Part shown: piece by piece, positions 1 through 5,516 of the stretch
Layout of the letters: each line of letters starts with the position of its first letter
Numbering within the stretch: position 1 is the first letter of the stretch
Source of the DNA: Myxococcales bacterium
GTDB lineage: Bacteria; Myxococcota; Polyangia; Fen-1088
NCBI GenBank assembly: GCA_003157315.1
Contig: PMJE01000579.1
Coordinates: forward strand, 1-7,631
Length of the DNA: 7,631 nucleotides
Direction: 5' to 3'
Notes under the pieces: generated by a model
What the model was told of the DNA's origin: nothing
Seen by the model: the letters and a program-made list of their open reading frames with translations, nothing else
Databases searched by the model: none
Made by a program: the position numbers and the translations under genes

Positions 1-52
1 GGAAACCCTGCGCGACACCTACCAATGGTTCAAGCAGGCCGGCAAGCTGTGA
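1..52 (+). CDS. 3' end of an upstream gene, possibly an extended-SDR NAD-dependent epimerase/dehydratase
   Basis: The first 49 bases are open in the frame that starts at base 2 and end in a TGA at 50-52. The visible tail reads ETLRDTYQWFKQAGKL. An amphipathic tail with an 'LRDTYxWF' helix and a final hydrophobic residue is common at the C-terminus of extended short-chain dehydrogenases/epimerases, but 16 residues cannot prove the family. The TGA overlaps the next start codon (TGATG), so the two genes are probably cotranscribed and translationally coupled. The gene is truncated by the window edge. The existence of a coding end here is fairly secure; its product is a weak guess. Confidence 0.55.
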   Translation, partial: ETLRDTYQWFKQAGKL

Positions 53-813
53 TGAGCGAGCCGAAACTCTACACTTGGCTGCTTTGCGTCTGGGCTGTCG
101 TGGCGCTGGCCATGGTTCCCTATTTGTTGCTGCGGCCCGCGCCCTACGGCCGCCACGGCCGGCCCGGCTGGGGCCCGGTGGTGAAAGCGCGCCTGGCCTG
201 GGTGCTGATGGAGGTGCCCTCGCCGCTGCTCATGACTGTCATGTTTCTTCTCGGTGATCGGCGCGCGAATCTGGCGGCGCTGGCAGCTCTGGCACTTTGG
301 CTCGGGCACTACGTCTACCGCACTTTCGTGTTCGCGTTTCTGCTCCCCGCGACCAGCAAACCGATGCCCCTGGTTGTGCTTGTTTCAGGTGCATTCTTCA
401 ATGTGGTCAACGCCTACCTAAATGGTCGCTGGCTCTTCGCCCTTTCGCCGGCGCGGCCCGCTGCCTGGCTGTGCGGCGCCCCTTTTCTGGTCGGCGTGGC
501 CATGTTCGTAGCGGGGTTTGTGGTCCATGTGCTGGCGGATCGCGAGCTGCGCCGCCTACGCCGACTGTCAGGCGGTGCGTACGCAGTTCCCCGTGGCCCA
601 CTCTTTCGTCTCGTGTCCTGCCCCAATTACCTCGGCGAGATGATCGAGTGGACCGGTTGGGCCATTGCCACGTTTTCCTTGCCCGGTCTGGTCTTTGCCC
701 TGTGGACCGCCGCCAATCTGGTTCCGCGCGCGCTCAAGCACCACGCCTGGTATCGCGCCACCTTTGCCGACTATCCATCGGCGCGGAAAGCGATCATTCC
801 CTTGGTACTGTAA
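52..813 (+). CDS. Steroid 5-alpha-reductase (SRD5A) family integral membrane reductase
   Basis: This is a 253-residue polytopic membrane protein of the 3-oxo-5-alpha-steroid 4-dehydrogenase family, which reduces a conjugated C=C bond with NADPH in the membrane. I chose the ATG at 52 over the ATG at 25 because it overlaps the upstream stop as TGATG and gives the usual family N-terminus. Hydrophobic segments lie near residues 7-27, 48-67, 72-98, 106-121, 137-161 and 203-223. Family signatures are MEVPSP (53-58, with E54), HYVYRTFVF (86-94, with Y87), SCPNYLGEMIEW (189-200), HHAWY (230-234) and DYPSARKAIIP (240-250). E54 and Y87 fall where human SRD5A2 has its catalytic pair E57 and Y91, and the C-terminal third closely resembles the human enzyme as I recall it. 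Bacterial SRD5A homologues are known. The substrate could be a steroid, but another enone lipid (trans-enoyl or polyprenyl) is possible. Confidence 0.85.
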   Translation: MSEPKLYTWLLCVWAVVALAMVPYLLLRPAPYGRHGRPGWGPVVKARLAWVLMEVPSPLLMTVMFLLGDRRANLAALAALALWLGHYVYRTFVFAFLLPATSKPMPLVVLVSGAFFNVVNAYLNGRWLFALSPARPAAWLCGAPFLVGVAMFVAGFVVHVLADRELRRLRRLSGGAYAVPRGPLFRLVSCPNYLGEMIEWTGWAIATFSLPGLVFALWTAANLVPRALKHHAWYRATFADYPSARKAIIPLVL

Positions 814-831
814 AGATGTTCGATCGTTGAG

Positions 832-856
832 ATGGGAACCCTGAGAGGGTTCCCAT
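832..856. terminator. Perfect 11-bp stem-loop between convergent genes
   Basis: The arm ATGGGAACCCT at 832-842 is followed by the triloop GAG and the exact reverse complement AGGGTTCCCAT at 846-856. It lies 19 bp after the stop of the SRD5A homologue and 52 bp beyond the nikR stop, which reads from the other side. The symmetric position between convergent genes suggests a shared terminator. Neither strand has a run of T after the stem, so it is not a textbook Rho-independent terminator. It may instead act as a 3'-end-protecting hairpin or together with Rho. Confidence 0.5.
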
Positions 857-875
857 GCCCTCCCACGATGGTGCG

Positions 876-894
876 TCGCCGGCGAAGCCGGCGA
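876..894. terminator. GC-rich 8-bp hairpin downstream of nikR
   Basis: TCGCCGGC at 876-883, loop GAA, and GCCGGCGA at 887-894 form a perfect, very GC-rich stem. It begins 14 bases after the nikR stop codon on the minus strand, a usual place for a terminator or mRNA-stabilising hairpin. No T tract follows in either direction, so termination is only inferred. With the hairpin at 832-856 it fills most of this 94-bp gap. Confidence 0.4.
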
Positions 895-907
895 GCTCCC
901 CACGCGA

Positions 908-1330
908 CTAGCGCAGATGGCGGCCGGTGGTGGCGGGCATGACCTTGCCGAATTTTACGCCCTTGGTGCTGACCAAGTTCTCGCCCATTGAGAGGATTTC
1001 GCTGGCCCCGCCGCGCAGGATCAGGACTTCCAAGCAGTTGTGCGGGTCGAGGTGCACATGCAGCGCCGACACCACGGCGCCATGGTGCTCGTGCTGAATG
1101 TGGGTGAGTTTCTGCGCCAGGCTTGACGAGTCGTGGTCGTACACCAGCATCACCACTGCGACCCGTTCCGTACTGTCCTTGCCGTGCTCGGTCCACTCTT
1201 GTTGCACCATCTGTTCGCGAATCAGATCGCGGATGGCTTCGGAACGGTTGGCATAGCCCCGCCGTTTGATCAGCCGGTCGAATTGGGACAGCAGCGAGTC
1301 CTCAATCGAGATTCCGACACGTTCGAGCAT
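908..1330 (-). CDS. nikR: Nickel-responsive transcriptional regulator NikR
   Basis: This is a 140-residue ribbon-helix-helix repressor that binds DNA as a tetramer when loaded with Ni(II) and represses nickel uptake genes. The N-terminal RHH domain is residues 1-45: a beta strand (RVGISIED), then helix residues through RRGYANRSEAIRDLIRE, almost the same as in E. coli NikR. Residues 55-135 form the ACT-like metal-binding domain. The four square-planar nickel ligands are all present with canonical spacing: H80 (in QHEHH), H91 and H93 (in LHVH), and C99 (in HNCLEV), matching H76/H87/H89/C95 of the E. coli protein. A strong ribosome site, GAGGAG at 1336-1341, sits 5 nt before the ATG. It is the last of four minus-strand genes. 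A nearby hox operon gives an obvious nickel consumer, and an inverted repeat lies in its leader. Confidence 0.95.
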   Translation of the reverse strand: MLERVGISIEDSLLSQFDRLIKRRGYANRSEAIRDLIREQMVQQEWTEHGKDSTERVAVVMLVYDHDSSSLAQKLTHIQHEHHGAVVSALHVHLDPHNCLEVLILRGGASEILSMGENLVSTKGVKFGKVMPATTGRHLR

Positions 1331-1335
1331 GGGTT

Positions 1336-1341
1336 CTCCTC
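1336..1341 (-). promoter_or_regulatory. Strong Shine-Dalgarno of nikR
   Basis: On the minus strand GAGGAG is followed by the 5-nt spacer AACCC and the nikR ATG. This is the best ribosome site in the window and fixes the nikR start. It implies translation independent of metF, which ends 71 bp upstream. Confidence 0.75.
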
Positions 1342-1353
1342 AATGAGATCGCA

Positions 1354-1387
1354 CCGTACTGCGCGTCCCGCGATCGGGCAAGTACGG
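1354..1387. promoter_or_regulatory. Inverted repeat in the metF-nikR gap, candidate operator or RNA hairpin
   Basis: The arms CCGTACT (1354-1360) and AGTACGG (1381-1387) are perfect reverse complements separated by 20 bp. Inside the spacer is a second small inverted repeat, CCCG-CGAT-CGGG (1367-1378). The element ends 24 bp before the nikR start and begins 15 bp after the metF stop. It could be an autoregulatory NikR operator. Known NikR operators are also dyads with long spacers, for example GTATGA-N16-TCATAC in E. coli, although the arms and spacing here differ. It could equally be an RNA hairpin ending or separating the metF message. No T tract follows. Confidence 0.45.
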
Positions 1388-1401
1388 CGAGAACAGTCCG
1401 G

Positions 1402-2322
1402 CTATTTCGGCCGCTCTGGCCGAGGCGAAAGGCCAGCTGCCTTAACGATGCCGGGAACCGCGTCTTCACTGGCCACAGCCATGATGTGAATGCCATGCAC
1501 CCCGGGCACGCGTTTGAGCTGCTCGATCACCTCGACGCAGATCCTGATTCCCTCCGCTTTCGCATCCGCGGCCCGCTCCATCCTTTGTACCAGATCGTCA
1601 GGAAGTCGCATGCCCGGAACCTCGCGCATCCGTCGCGCCATCTCGACCGACTTGATGGGCAGCACGCTGGCCAGGAAGTGCGCCTTTTCATGCAGCCCCT
1701 GCTCCCTGACCTTGTCCATCCAGGCAATGAATCGCGGCAGCTCGTAGATCGCCTGGGTCTGGATGAAGTCGGCACCCGCCCGGATCTTCTTGGCCAAGGT
1801 GATCATGTGGAGTTCCAACGGATCAGCGAACGGGTGGGCCACCGTGCCGATGTAGAGCGGCACGTCCCCCGAGATGGTCTCGCCACTTTCGACCCGGTGA
1901 TCGTCGCGCAGGGTCTTGATCATCTGAATCAGCTGGATCGGGTCGACGTCGTAGGCGCCCGCCGCAGTCGGATGGTTGCCCAGACGCTGGTGGTCACCGG
2001 CCAGGCAGAGCACGTTGCGAATCCCGAGCGCGGCGGCTCCCAGAATATCGCTTTGTAGCGCCAGACGATTGCGGTCTCGTACCACCATCTGCAGCACGGG
2101 CTCTGCACCGGTCTGCATGAGCAGCAGGCATCCGGCCAAGCTCGACATGCGCACCACCGCCGCCTGGTTGTCGGTTACGTTGATGGCGTCGCACGACGAC
2201 TTGAGCAGCTCGCCCTTCTTGCGCATGCCGTCCGGCAGACTCCCCTTGGGAGGGCCGGCTTCGCCGGTCACGGCGAACTTGCCACTTTCCAGTATCTCTT
2301 GCAGACGGCTACCAGATTTCAC
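1402..2322 (-). CDS. metF: Methylenetetrahydrofolate reductase family protein (MetF)
   Basis: A 306-residue TIM-barrel flavoprotein of the MTHFR family, which interconverts 5,10-methylene- and 5-methyl-tetrahydrofolate in the cytoplasm, feeding methionine synthesis or C1 oxidation. Key positions are visible: E21 in VTGEAGPP (the conserved active-site Glu of the 'EffPP' motif), NVTDN at 48-52, D110 in CLAGDH (the FAD-ring aspartate of 'LRGD'), a GTVAHPF strand at 159-165, and Q190 in FIQTQ (the 'TQ' substrate motif). Length matches single-domain bacterial MetF (about 300 aa). The VTGEAGPPKG start and NVTDNQ segment differ from housekeeping E. coli MetF and recall the divergent MTHFRs of anaerobic or C1-catabolic bacteria. 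The start is GTG, with GAAAGG at 2328-2333 five bases upstream and no in-frame ATG further up. It lies between the receptor and nikR on the same strand. Confidence 0.88.
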   Translation of the reverse strand: MKSGSRLQEILESGKFAVTGEAGPPKGSLPDGMRKKGELLKSSCDAINVTDNQAAVVRMSSLAGCLLLMQTGAEPVLQMVVRDRNRLALQSDILGAAALGIRNVLCLAGDHQRLGNHPTAAGAYDVDPIQLIQMIKTLRDDHRVESGETISGDVPLYIGTVAHPFADPLELHMITLAKKIRAGADFIQTQAIYELPRFIAWMDKVREQGLHEKAHFLASVLPIKSVEMARRMREVPGMRLPDDLVQRMERAADAKAEGIRICVEVIEQLKRVPGVHGIHIMAVASEDAVPGIVKAAGLSPRPERPK

Positions 2323-2327
2323 GATGG

Positions 2328-2333
2328 CCTTTC
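2328..2333 (-). promoter_or_regulatory. Shine-Dalgarno supporting the GTG start of metF
   Basis: On the minus strand GAAAGG is followed by CCATC and then GTG. No in-frame ATG lies between this site and the preceding stop, so this site decides the start at 2322. Confidence 0.6.
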
Positions 2334-2391
2334 TAAATTGGCTGTGTAGATGACGCCTTCTTACCTCATCGCCCTCTCACTATTCCAGGAA

Positions 2392-4905
2392 TCAGTCGAG
2401 AAAGAGGGTGACGAATAGCCGGAGAGTAAGCGGATAGGCGGGCGTGTAGTCGACATCCTGGCAGCCGTAGAAGATCCCGTTGGCCGGACGACCAGACGGA
2501 TTCGGGGCCAGGCGCCCGCTGCGGCCGCAAGAGAAGCCGGTCGGGATCTGCGTGCCCACCGCCGGCTCGTTGGGCAGGCGGCTGGTGGTTGCGAATTGCG
2601 CCGAGCGAAACGTCTGGTCGAGAAAGTTCTCCACGTCGAAGGCAACATCGAACCAGCGGCGGCGGTAGCCGAGGTGCAGATCCACCTCGGTGAATCCGGG
2701 CGCAACCAGGGCGCCGTCGTCGGTGGCCGGCCGATCGCCGATGCCGAAGAAGCGCAGGCCGGCGCGGGCCACGCCCCGTCCCAGCGCATGGCGCGCCGAC
2801 AAGCCGCCGGCCCAGGTGGTCTTCGGAGCCAAGGCCAATCCGCCGCCGTTCTCGCTGTCTTTGCTGAACTGCGAATGGGTGTAGGTCAGGTCCAGATCCG
2901 CGGCCAGCCAGGACGTGAACTCGTAGCGGGTCTCGAACTCGACGCCCCGGCGAGTGGTGGCGCCGCTCACCGCGGTGGTGCCATTGTCCCCGTCCCATAC
3001 GGTTTCGTTGTCGAGATCGAGTTGCCAGAGGGCAGCCGCCAGATCCCAGCGCCCCCACAGGCGCGCGCGCGTGCCGATCTCTTCGCCCACGGCGCGGGTA
3101 AGCGGCGTGACCGGACATTGCGCGAAAACTCCGCGCACGTCGTTGGAATGAAAGCCATGACCATAGTTCAGGTAGAAATCCAGGGTGGCCTTTGGGCGAT
3201 CGATGGGGGTCACCGCCAGGCTGGTCTTGGGACTCCACTGATGGGCCGCCCCGACACCGCCGTTGTCCAAATGGCTGTCGACCGCAAACGACAACAGGTC
3301 AACTCGACCGCCGAGGTCAAGTCGCAGCCACTTGCTGGGGGTGACTTCCTCGTTGATGAAGGCTGCCACGAAACTTTCGTGGACGTCGTCGTTGCGGATG
3401 GCCGTGAGTTGCTGGCGCCGGGCCGTGTGCCACAGTTCCACATGGATGTCGTCGTTACGGGTCTCGCCGCCGATGGTGGTGTCGAACACCACCGCACCCA
3501 GGTGGTGCACGACGCGATAGCTGACTCTGCCGCCGTAGATGACCCGGCGATCGATCTGTTCGATCTCGTCGCCGTTGACTGGATCGTCGAGCAAAAGGGT
3601 GAAATCGGAGAACAGATTGAAGCGGTAGCTGGCGGCGTAGGCCAAGGCGCGCAGCTCGCTCGATTCCGTGGGGCGCAAGCGCAGAGCCGCGAAGACCTGA
3701 TGGCGGGCGGTGTTGCCGCCCTCGCTCGGATCGAGGGAGCCGAAACGGTCGACGAGTCCCTGCTCGACCGCGCGGGTGGGCATCTGGCCCGAGCCGTTCC
3801 AGTTTCCCGCGTAGCTCATCTCGCCCACGGTGAAAGACGACGCCGAGCCGATGGGCACAGTGACCTTGTTCCACAGCTTGTATCTGTCCCAAGCGTCGGG
3901 GTGGTCGAACGGGCCGTTGCTCCGTCCGATCTCAGCGGCGAAGGTCGCCTTGACCTGATCGAACTTGGGGCTGGCGATCGCCAGGGCGCGATACCCGGCT
4001 TCGCCGTGTCCAGGCGAATCCACGAATCCCGCGCCGGCCGAGCTGTGTTCGAAATCGTCGCGTGACACCATGTTCACCGCGCCGGCTGTGGCGAAGTCTC
4101 CCAGGCCAGCGAAGTATGGTCCCTTGCTGATCTCCACCCGTTCGACGGTCTCGGGAATGATGAAATTGGTGTCGGCGTAGCCCTGGCCATGGGCGTGCGC
4201 GACCAGATTGATCGGCATGCCGTCGATAGACAGCGCCAGATCAGTGCCGTGGTCCACGTCGAATCCACGCAGAAAATACTGATTCGCCTTGCCCCCGCCC
4301 GAGTGCTGGACCATGAGCAGACCGGGTGTGACGCGCAAGATGTCCTGCACACTGGCGATAGGACGCAGATTGAAGGCGCGTTCCTGCACGGCAAAGGAAG
4401 AGGCAGCGCTGATGGGCCGCGGAGCAGTCACCACCGTCGTGCGATCCGGGGAGGACTCTTGCACGAGCTGGTCGGGCAATGCCGCCAAGGGCGCGGCGGG
4501 TGCGACCGGCGCGGGCGCAGACGAGAGGTGGAACTCGTAGGAGAATTTGACCGTGGCGGCAATGGCGACGCCGTCACGCTTGGCGGGCTCGAACTGGAAC
4601 TGGCGGACTGCTTCGAGCGCCGCTTCGTCAAAGCCTTGTCCGGCCGGCGACGTCACTTTGGCGTCGAGCACGCGCCCTTCGGCGTCGAGCTGCAGTTGCA
4701 AGCCCACCGTTCCTTCTTGCCGGCGGGTCAGCGCCTCGGGCGGATAGACCGCCTTGCTGCGATTCCTGAGCACAGGCGGGGACAGAAGTTCGGCCTGGGC
4801 AGGGGAGGCAAGCCCGCCGTCCACGTCGTTGGCGGCGCGCACCCCGCACGGCGTGAGCAGCAGTGCAGTCAGCAAGATTGGCAGGCTGGACAACCAGCGT
4901 GGCAC
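2392..4905 (-). CDS. TonB-dependent outer-membrane receptor with an N-terminal TonB C-terminal-like domain
   Basis: An 837-residue outer-membrane active transporter. The first 24 residues form a Sec signal peptide (hydrophobic 5-18, cleavage likely after VRA). Residues 52-127 (YPPEALTRRQEGTVGLQLQLD..., FDEAALEAVRQFQFEPA) are a TonB C-terminal domain, normally found in the energy transducer. An Ala/Pro linker follows at 129-148, then a TonB-box-like TTVVTA at 156-161. The plug (about 165-281) carries NQYFLRGFD (208-216), IDGMPIN (227-233), HAHGQGY (237-243) and VERVEISKGP (254-263). The rest is a beta barrel with a late pair of cysteines (C793, C815). The start is GTG; no in-frame ATG exists between it and the upstream stop. 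The substrate is unknown. nikR, cutA and hox nearby make a metal or metal chelate reasonable, but this is inference. It lies 88 bp after cutA and 69 bp before metF, all on the same strand. Confidence 0.92.
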   Translation of the reverse strand: MPRWLSSLPILLTALLLTPCGVRAANDVDGGLASPAQAELLSPPVLRNRSKAVYPPEALTRRQEGTVGLQLQLDAEGRVLDAKVTSPAGQGFDEAALEAVRQFQFEPAKRDGVAIAATVKFSYEFHLSSAPAPVAPAAPLAALPDQLVQESSPDRTTVVTAPRPISAASSFAVQERAFNLRPIASVQDILRVTPGLLMVQHSGGGKANQYFLRGFDVDHGTDLALSIDGMPINLVAHAHGQGYADTNFIIPETVERVEISKGPYFAGLGDFATAGAVNMVSRDDFEHSSAGAGFVDSPGHGEAGYRALAIASPKFDQVKATFAAEIGRSNGPFDHPDAWDRYKLWNKVTVPIGSASSFTVGEMSYAGNWNGSGQMPTRAVEQGLVDRFGSLDPSEGGNTARHQVFAALRLRPTESSELRALAYAASYRFNLFSDFTLLLDDPVNGDEIEQIDRRVIYGGRVSYRVVHHLGAVVFDTTIGGETRNDDIHVELWHTARRQQLTAIRNDDVHESFVAAFINEEVTPSKWLRLDLGGRVDLLSFAVDSHLDNGGVGAAHQWSPKTSLAVTPIDRPKATLDFYLNYGHGFHSNDVRGVFAQCPVTPLTRAVGEEIGTRARLWGRWDLAAALWQLDLDNETVWDGDNGTTAVSGATTRRGVEFETRYEFTSWLAADLDLTYTHSQFSKDSENGGGLALAPKTTWAGGLSARHALGRGVARAGLRFFGIGDRPATDDGALVAPGFTEVDLHLGYRRRWFDVAFDVENFLDQTFRSAQFATTSRLPNEPAVGTQIPTGFSCGRSGRLAPNPSGRPANGIFYGCQDVDYTPAYPLTLRLFVTLFLD

Positions 4906-4915
4906 CGAGACTCGA

Positions 4916-4940
4916 TAGCATGAATGTCAAAAGCGTGCTA
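4916..4940. promoter_or_regulatory. 25-bp imperfect inverted repeat just upstream of the receptor gene
   Basis: TAGCATG (4916-4922) and CGTGCTA (4934-4940) are reverse complements except for one position, with an 11-bp spacer. The element lies 10-35 bp upstream of the receptor start, where a repressor site would block transcription or initiation. The 7-11-7 geometry equals the length of the Helicobacter NikR operator (TATTATT-N11-AATAATA), though the bases differ. A regulator cannot be named from sequence alone. Confidence 0.4.
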
Positions 4941-4961
4941 CGAGTTCCGTGATCGTTCGCC

Positions 4962-4982
4962 GGGACATGTCCCTGGCGCCAG
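4962..4982. promoter_or_regulatory. Two abutting perfect palindromes between cutA and the receptor gene
   Basis: GGGACATGTCCC (4962-4973) is a perfect 12-bp palindrome. It shares its last base with CTGGCGCCAG (4973-4982), a perfect 10-bp palindrome. Flanking CGCC (4958-4961) can also pair with GGCG (4975-4978) across a single bulged T, giving a longer hairpin in RNA. The pair starts 12 bases after the cutA stop, so it may be a cutA 3' hairpin, or it may be a DNA operator about 57-77 bp upstream of the receptor start. No T tract follows on the minus strand. Confidence 0.45.
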
Positions 4983-4993
4983 CCGGCGTCCAC

Positions 4994-5341
4994 TTACTTG
5001 GTGGACTGGAGAATCCAATCGAGGTAAGGCGCGCTCGCGGCAGCCAGGGGCAGGGCGATGATTTCGGGCACCTGGTAGGGATGGAGCGTGGCGATGCGAT
5101 CGCGAAGCGCCGGAAACCGATCGAGCCTCGTCTTCATCAGACACAGCACCTCGGCTTCGTCGCACCGCTTGCCTTCCCACCGGTAGATGGAGCGCAGAGC
5201 GGGCAGGAGGTTTACGCAGGCGACCAGCCTCTCATCGACCAATGTGCTTGCGATGCGGCTTGCCACATCCGCGTCGGGCGCGGTCATCAACACGACGACG
5301 AAGTCAGCAGGGCAGGGCGCGGCGGGGTCAGGACTTGCCAT
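4994..5341 (-). CDS. cutA: CutA divalent-cation tolerance protein
   Basis: A 115-residue cytoplasmic protein of the CutA1 family, a small trimer with a ferredoxin-like fold related to PII proteins. E. coli mutants show altered copper and divalent-cation tolerance, but the molecular role is unsettled. Family signatures are VVVLMTAPD (15-23), ERLVACVNLLPALRSIYRWEGK (37-58, with conserved C42), CLMKTR (67-72), HPYQVPEIIALP (87-98, with conserved H87) and YLDWI (106-110). Length is normal. The ATG at 5341 has no good ribosome site; a TAGAAT hexamer 7 bases upstream could be a -10 giving a nearly leaderless message, without a recognisable -35. It is the first gene of the leftward run and is divergent from hoxF across a 175-bp gap. 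Confidence 0.93.
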   Translation of the reverse strand: MASPDPAAPCPADFVVVLMTAPDADVASRIASTLVDERLVACVNLLPALRSIYRWEGKRCDEAEVLCLMKTRLDRFPALRDRIATLHPYQVPEIIALPLAAASAPYLDWILQSTK

Positions 5342-5394
5342 GCCTGCATTCTAGCCTCGCTTCTCTGCGGGGGGAGATTGGTTGGCGTTAGCGC

Positions 5395-5423
5395 TTGAAA
5401 TGCGATCGGGTTTTCTATATACG
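5395..5423 (+). promoter_or_regulatory. Candidate sigma-70-type promoter for hoxF
   Basis: TTGAAA at 5395-5400 (five of six bases of TTGACA) is separated by 17 bp from TATACG at 5418-5423 (four of six bases of TATAAT). Transcription would start near 5430, leaving a leader of about 85 nt before hoxF. TATATA at 5416-5421 with a 15-bp spacer is an alternative. hox operons in Cupriavidus necator use sigma-54, and no good -24/-12 element is visible here. Confidence 0.35.
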
Positions 5424-5443
5424 TTGTGAAACGCGTAACGTTT
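5421..5443. promoter_or_regulatory. Overlapping inverted repeats at the hoxF promoter
   Basis: ACGTT (5421-5425) and AACGT (5437-5441) are perfect inverted arms around an 11-bp spacer. Within it, AAACG (5429-5433) pairs with CGTTT (5439-5443), and ACGCGT (5431-5436) is itself a palindrome. The cluster covers the presumed -10 and start-site region, so it could be an operator. The arms are short, so chance cannot be excluded. Confidence 0.35.
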
Positions 5444-5507
5444 GGGCTGCGTACCCTCTCTGCGTCGGCAAGTGACAGAACTGATTTGTGACGGACAAGC
5501 GAAGATG

Positions 5508-5512
5508 AAGGA
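5508..5512 (+). promoter_or_regulatory. Shine-Dalgarno that decides the hoxF start
   Basis: AAGGA lies 4 nt before the ATG at 5517. The alternative ATG at 5505 has only a weak GGA upstream, and a TTG at 5442 would add 25 residues with no family likeness. The SD and the alignment with Cupriavidus HoxF (DRTRL at about residue 15-19) both favour 5517. Confidence 0.6.
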
Positions 5513-5516
5513 CAAC

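Noticed and set aside
1486..2058. A 190-codon plus-strand open frame opposite metF
   Set aside because: It is antisense to a clear MetF protein and has no family features.
2254..2267. A 14-bp sequence shared (reverse complement) with the hairpin at 879-892
   Set aside because: It lies in the coding sequence for the conserved TGEAG part of metF and consists of GCCGGC-type repeats common in GC-rich DNA. It is likely coincidence and not a dispersed repeat.
2596..4065. A 489-codon plus-strand open frame opposite the receptor gene
   Set aside because: It is a shadow of the receptor coding frame, with no recognisable domain and no promoter or ribosome site of its own.
4843..4905. Possible lipoprotein signal (LTPC, C20) in the receptor signal peptide
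   Set aside because: Proline at the -1 position does not fit a lipobox, and VRA just after it is a good signal peptidase I site.
4925..4930. Perfect TTGACA on the minus strand upstream of the receptor gene
   Set aside because: A -10 at the usual 16-18 bp would fall on or inside the GTG start codon, and no TATAAT-like hexamer is there.
4906..4993. Cobalamin riboswitch upstream of the TonB receptor
   Set aside because: Only 88 bp separate it from cutA, too short for the usual element of about 200 nt, and no B12-box-like sequence was seen.
5380..5399. Possible sigma-54 -24/-12 element upstream of hoxF
   Set aside because: GG at 5380-5381 is followed by GC at 5391-5392 after 9 bp instead of 10. 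The other register (TGGCGTT...TTGAA) has the wrong spacing and lacks the GC. Neither fits the consensus.
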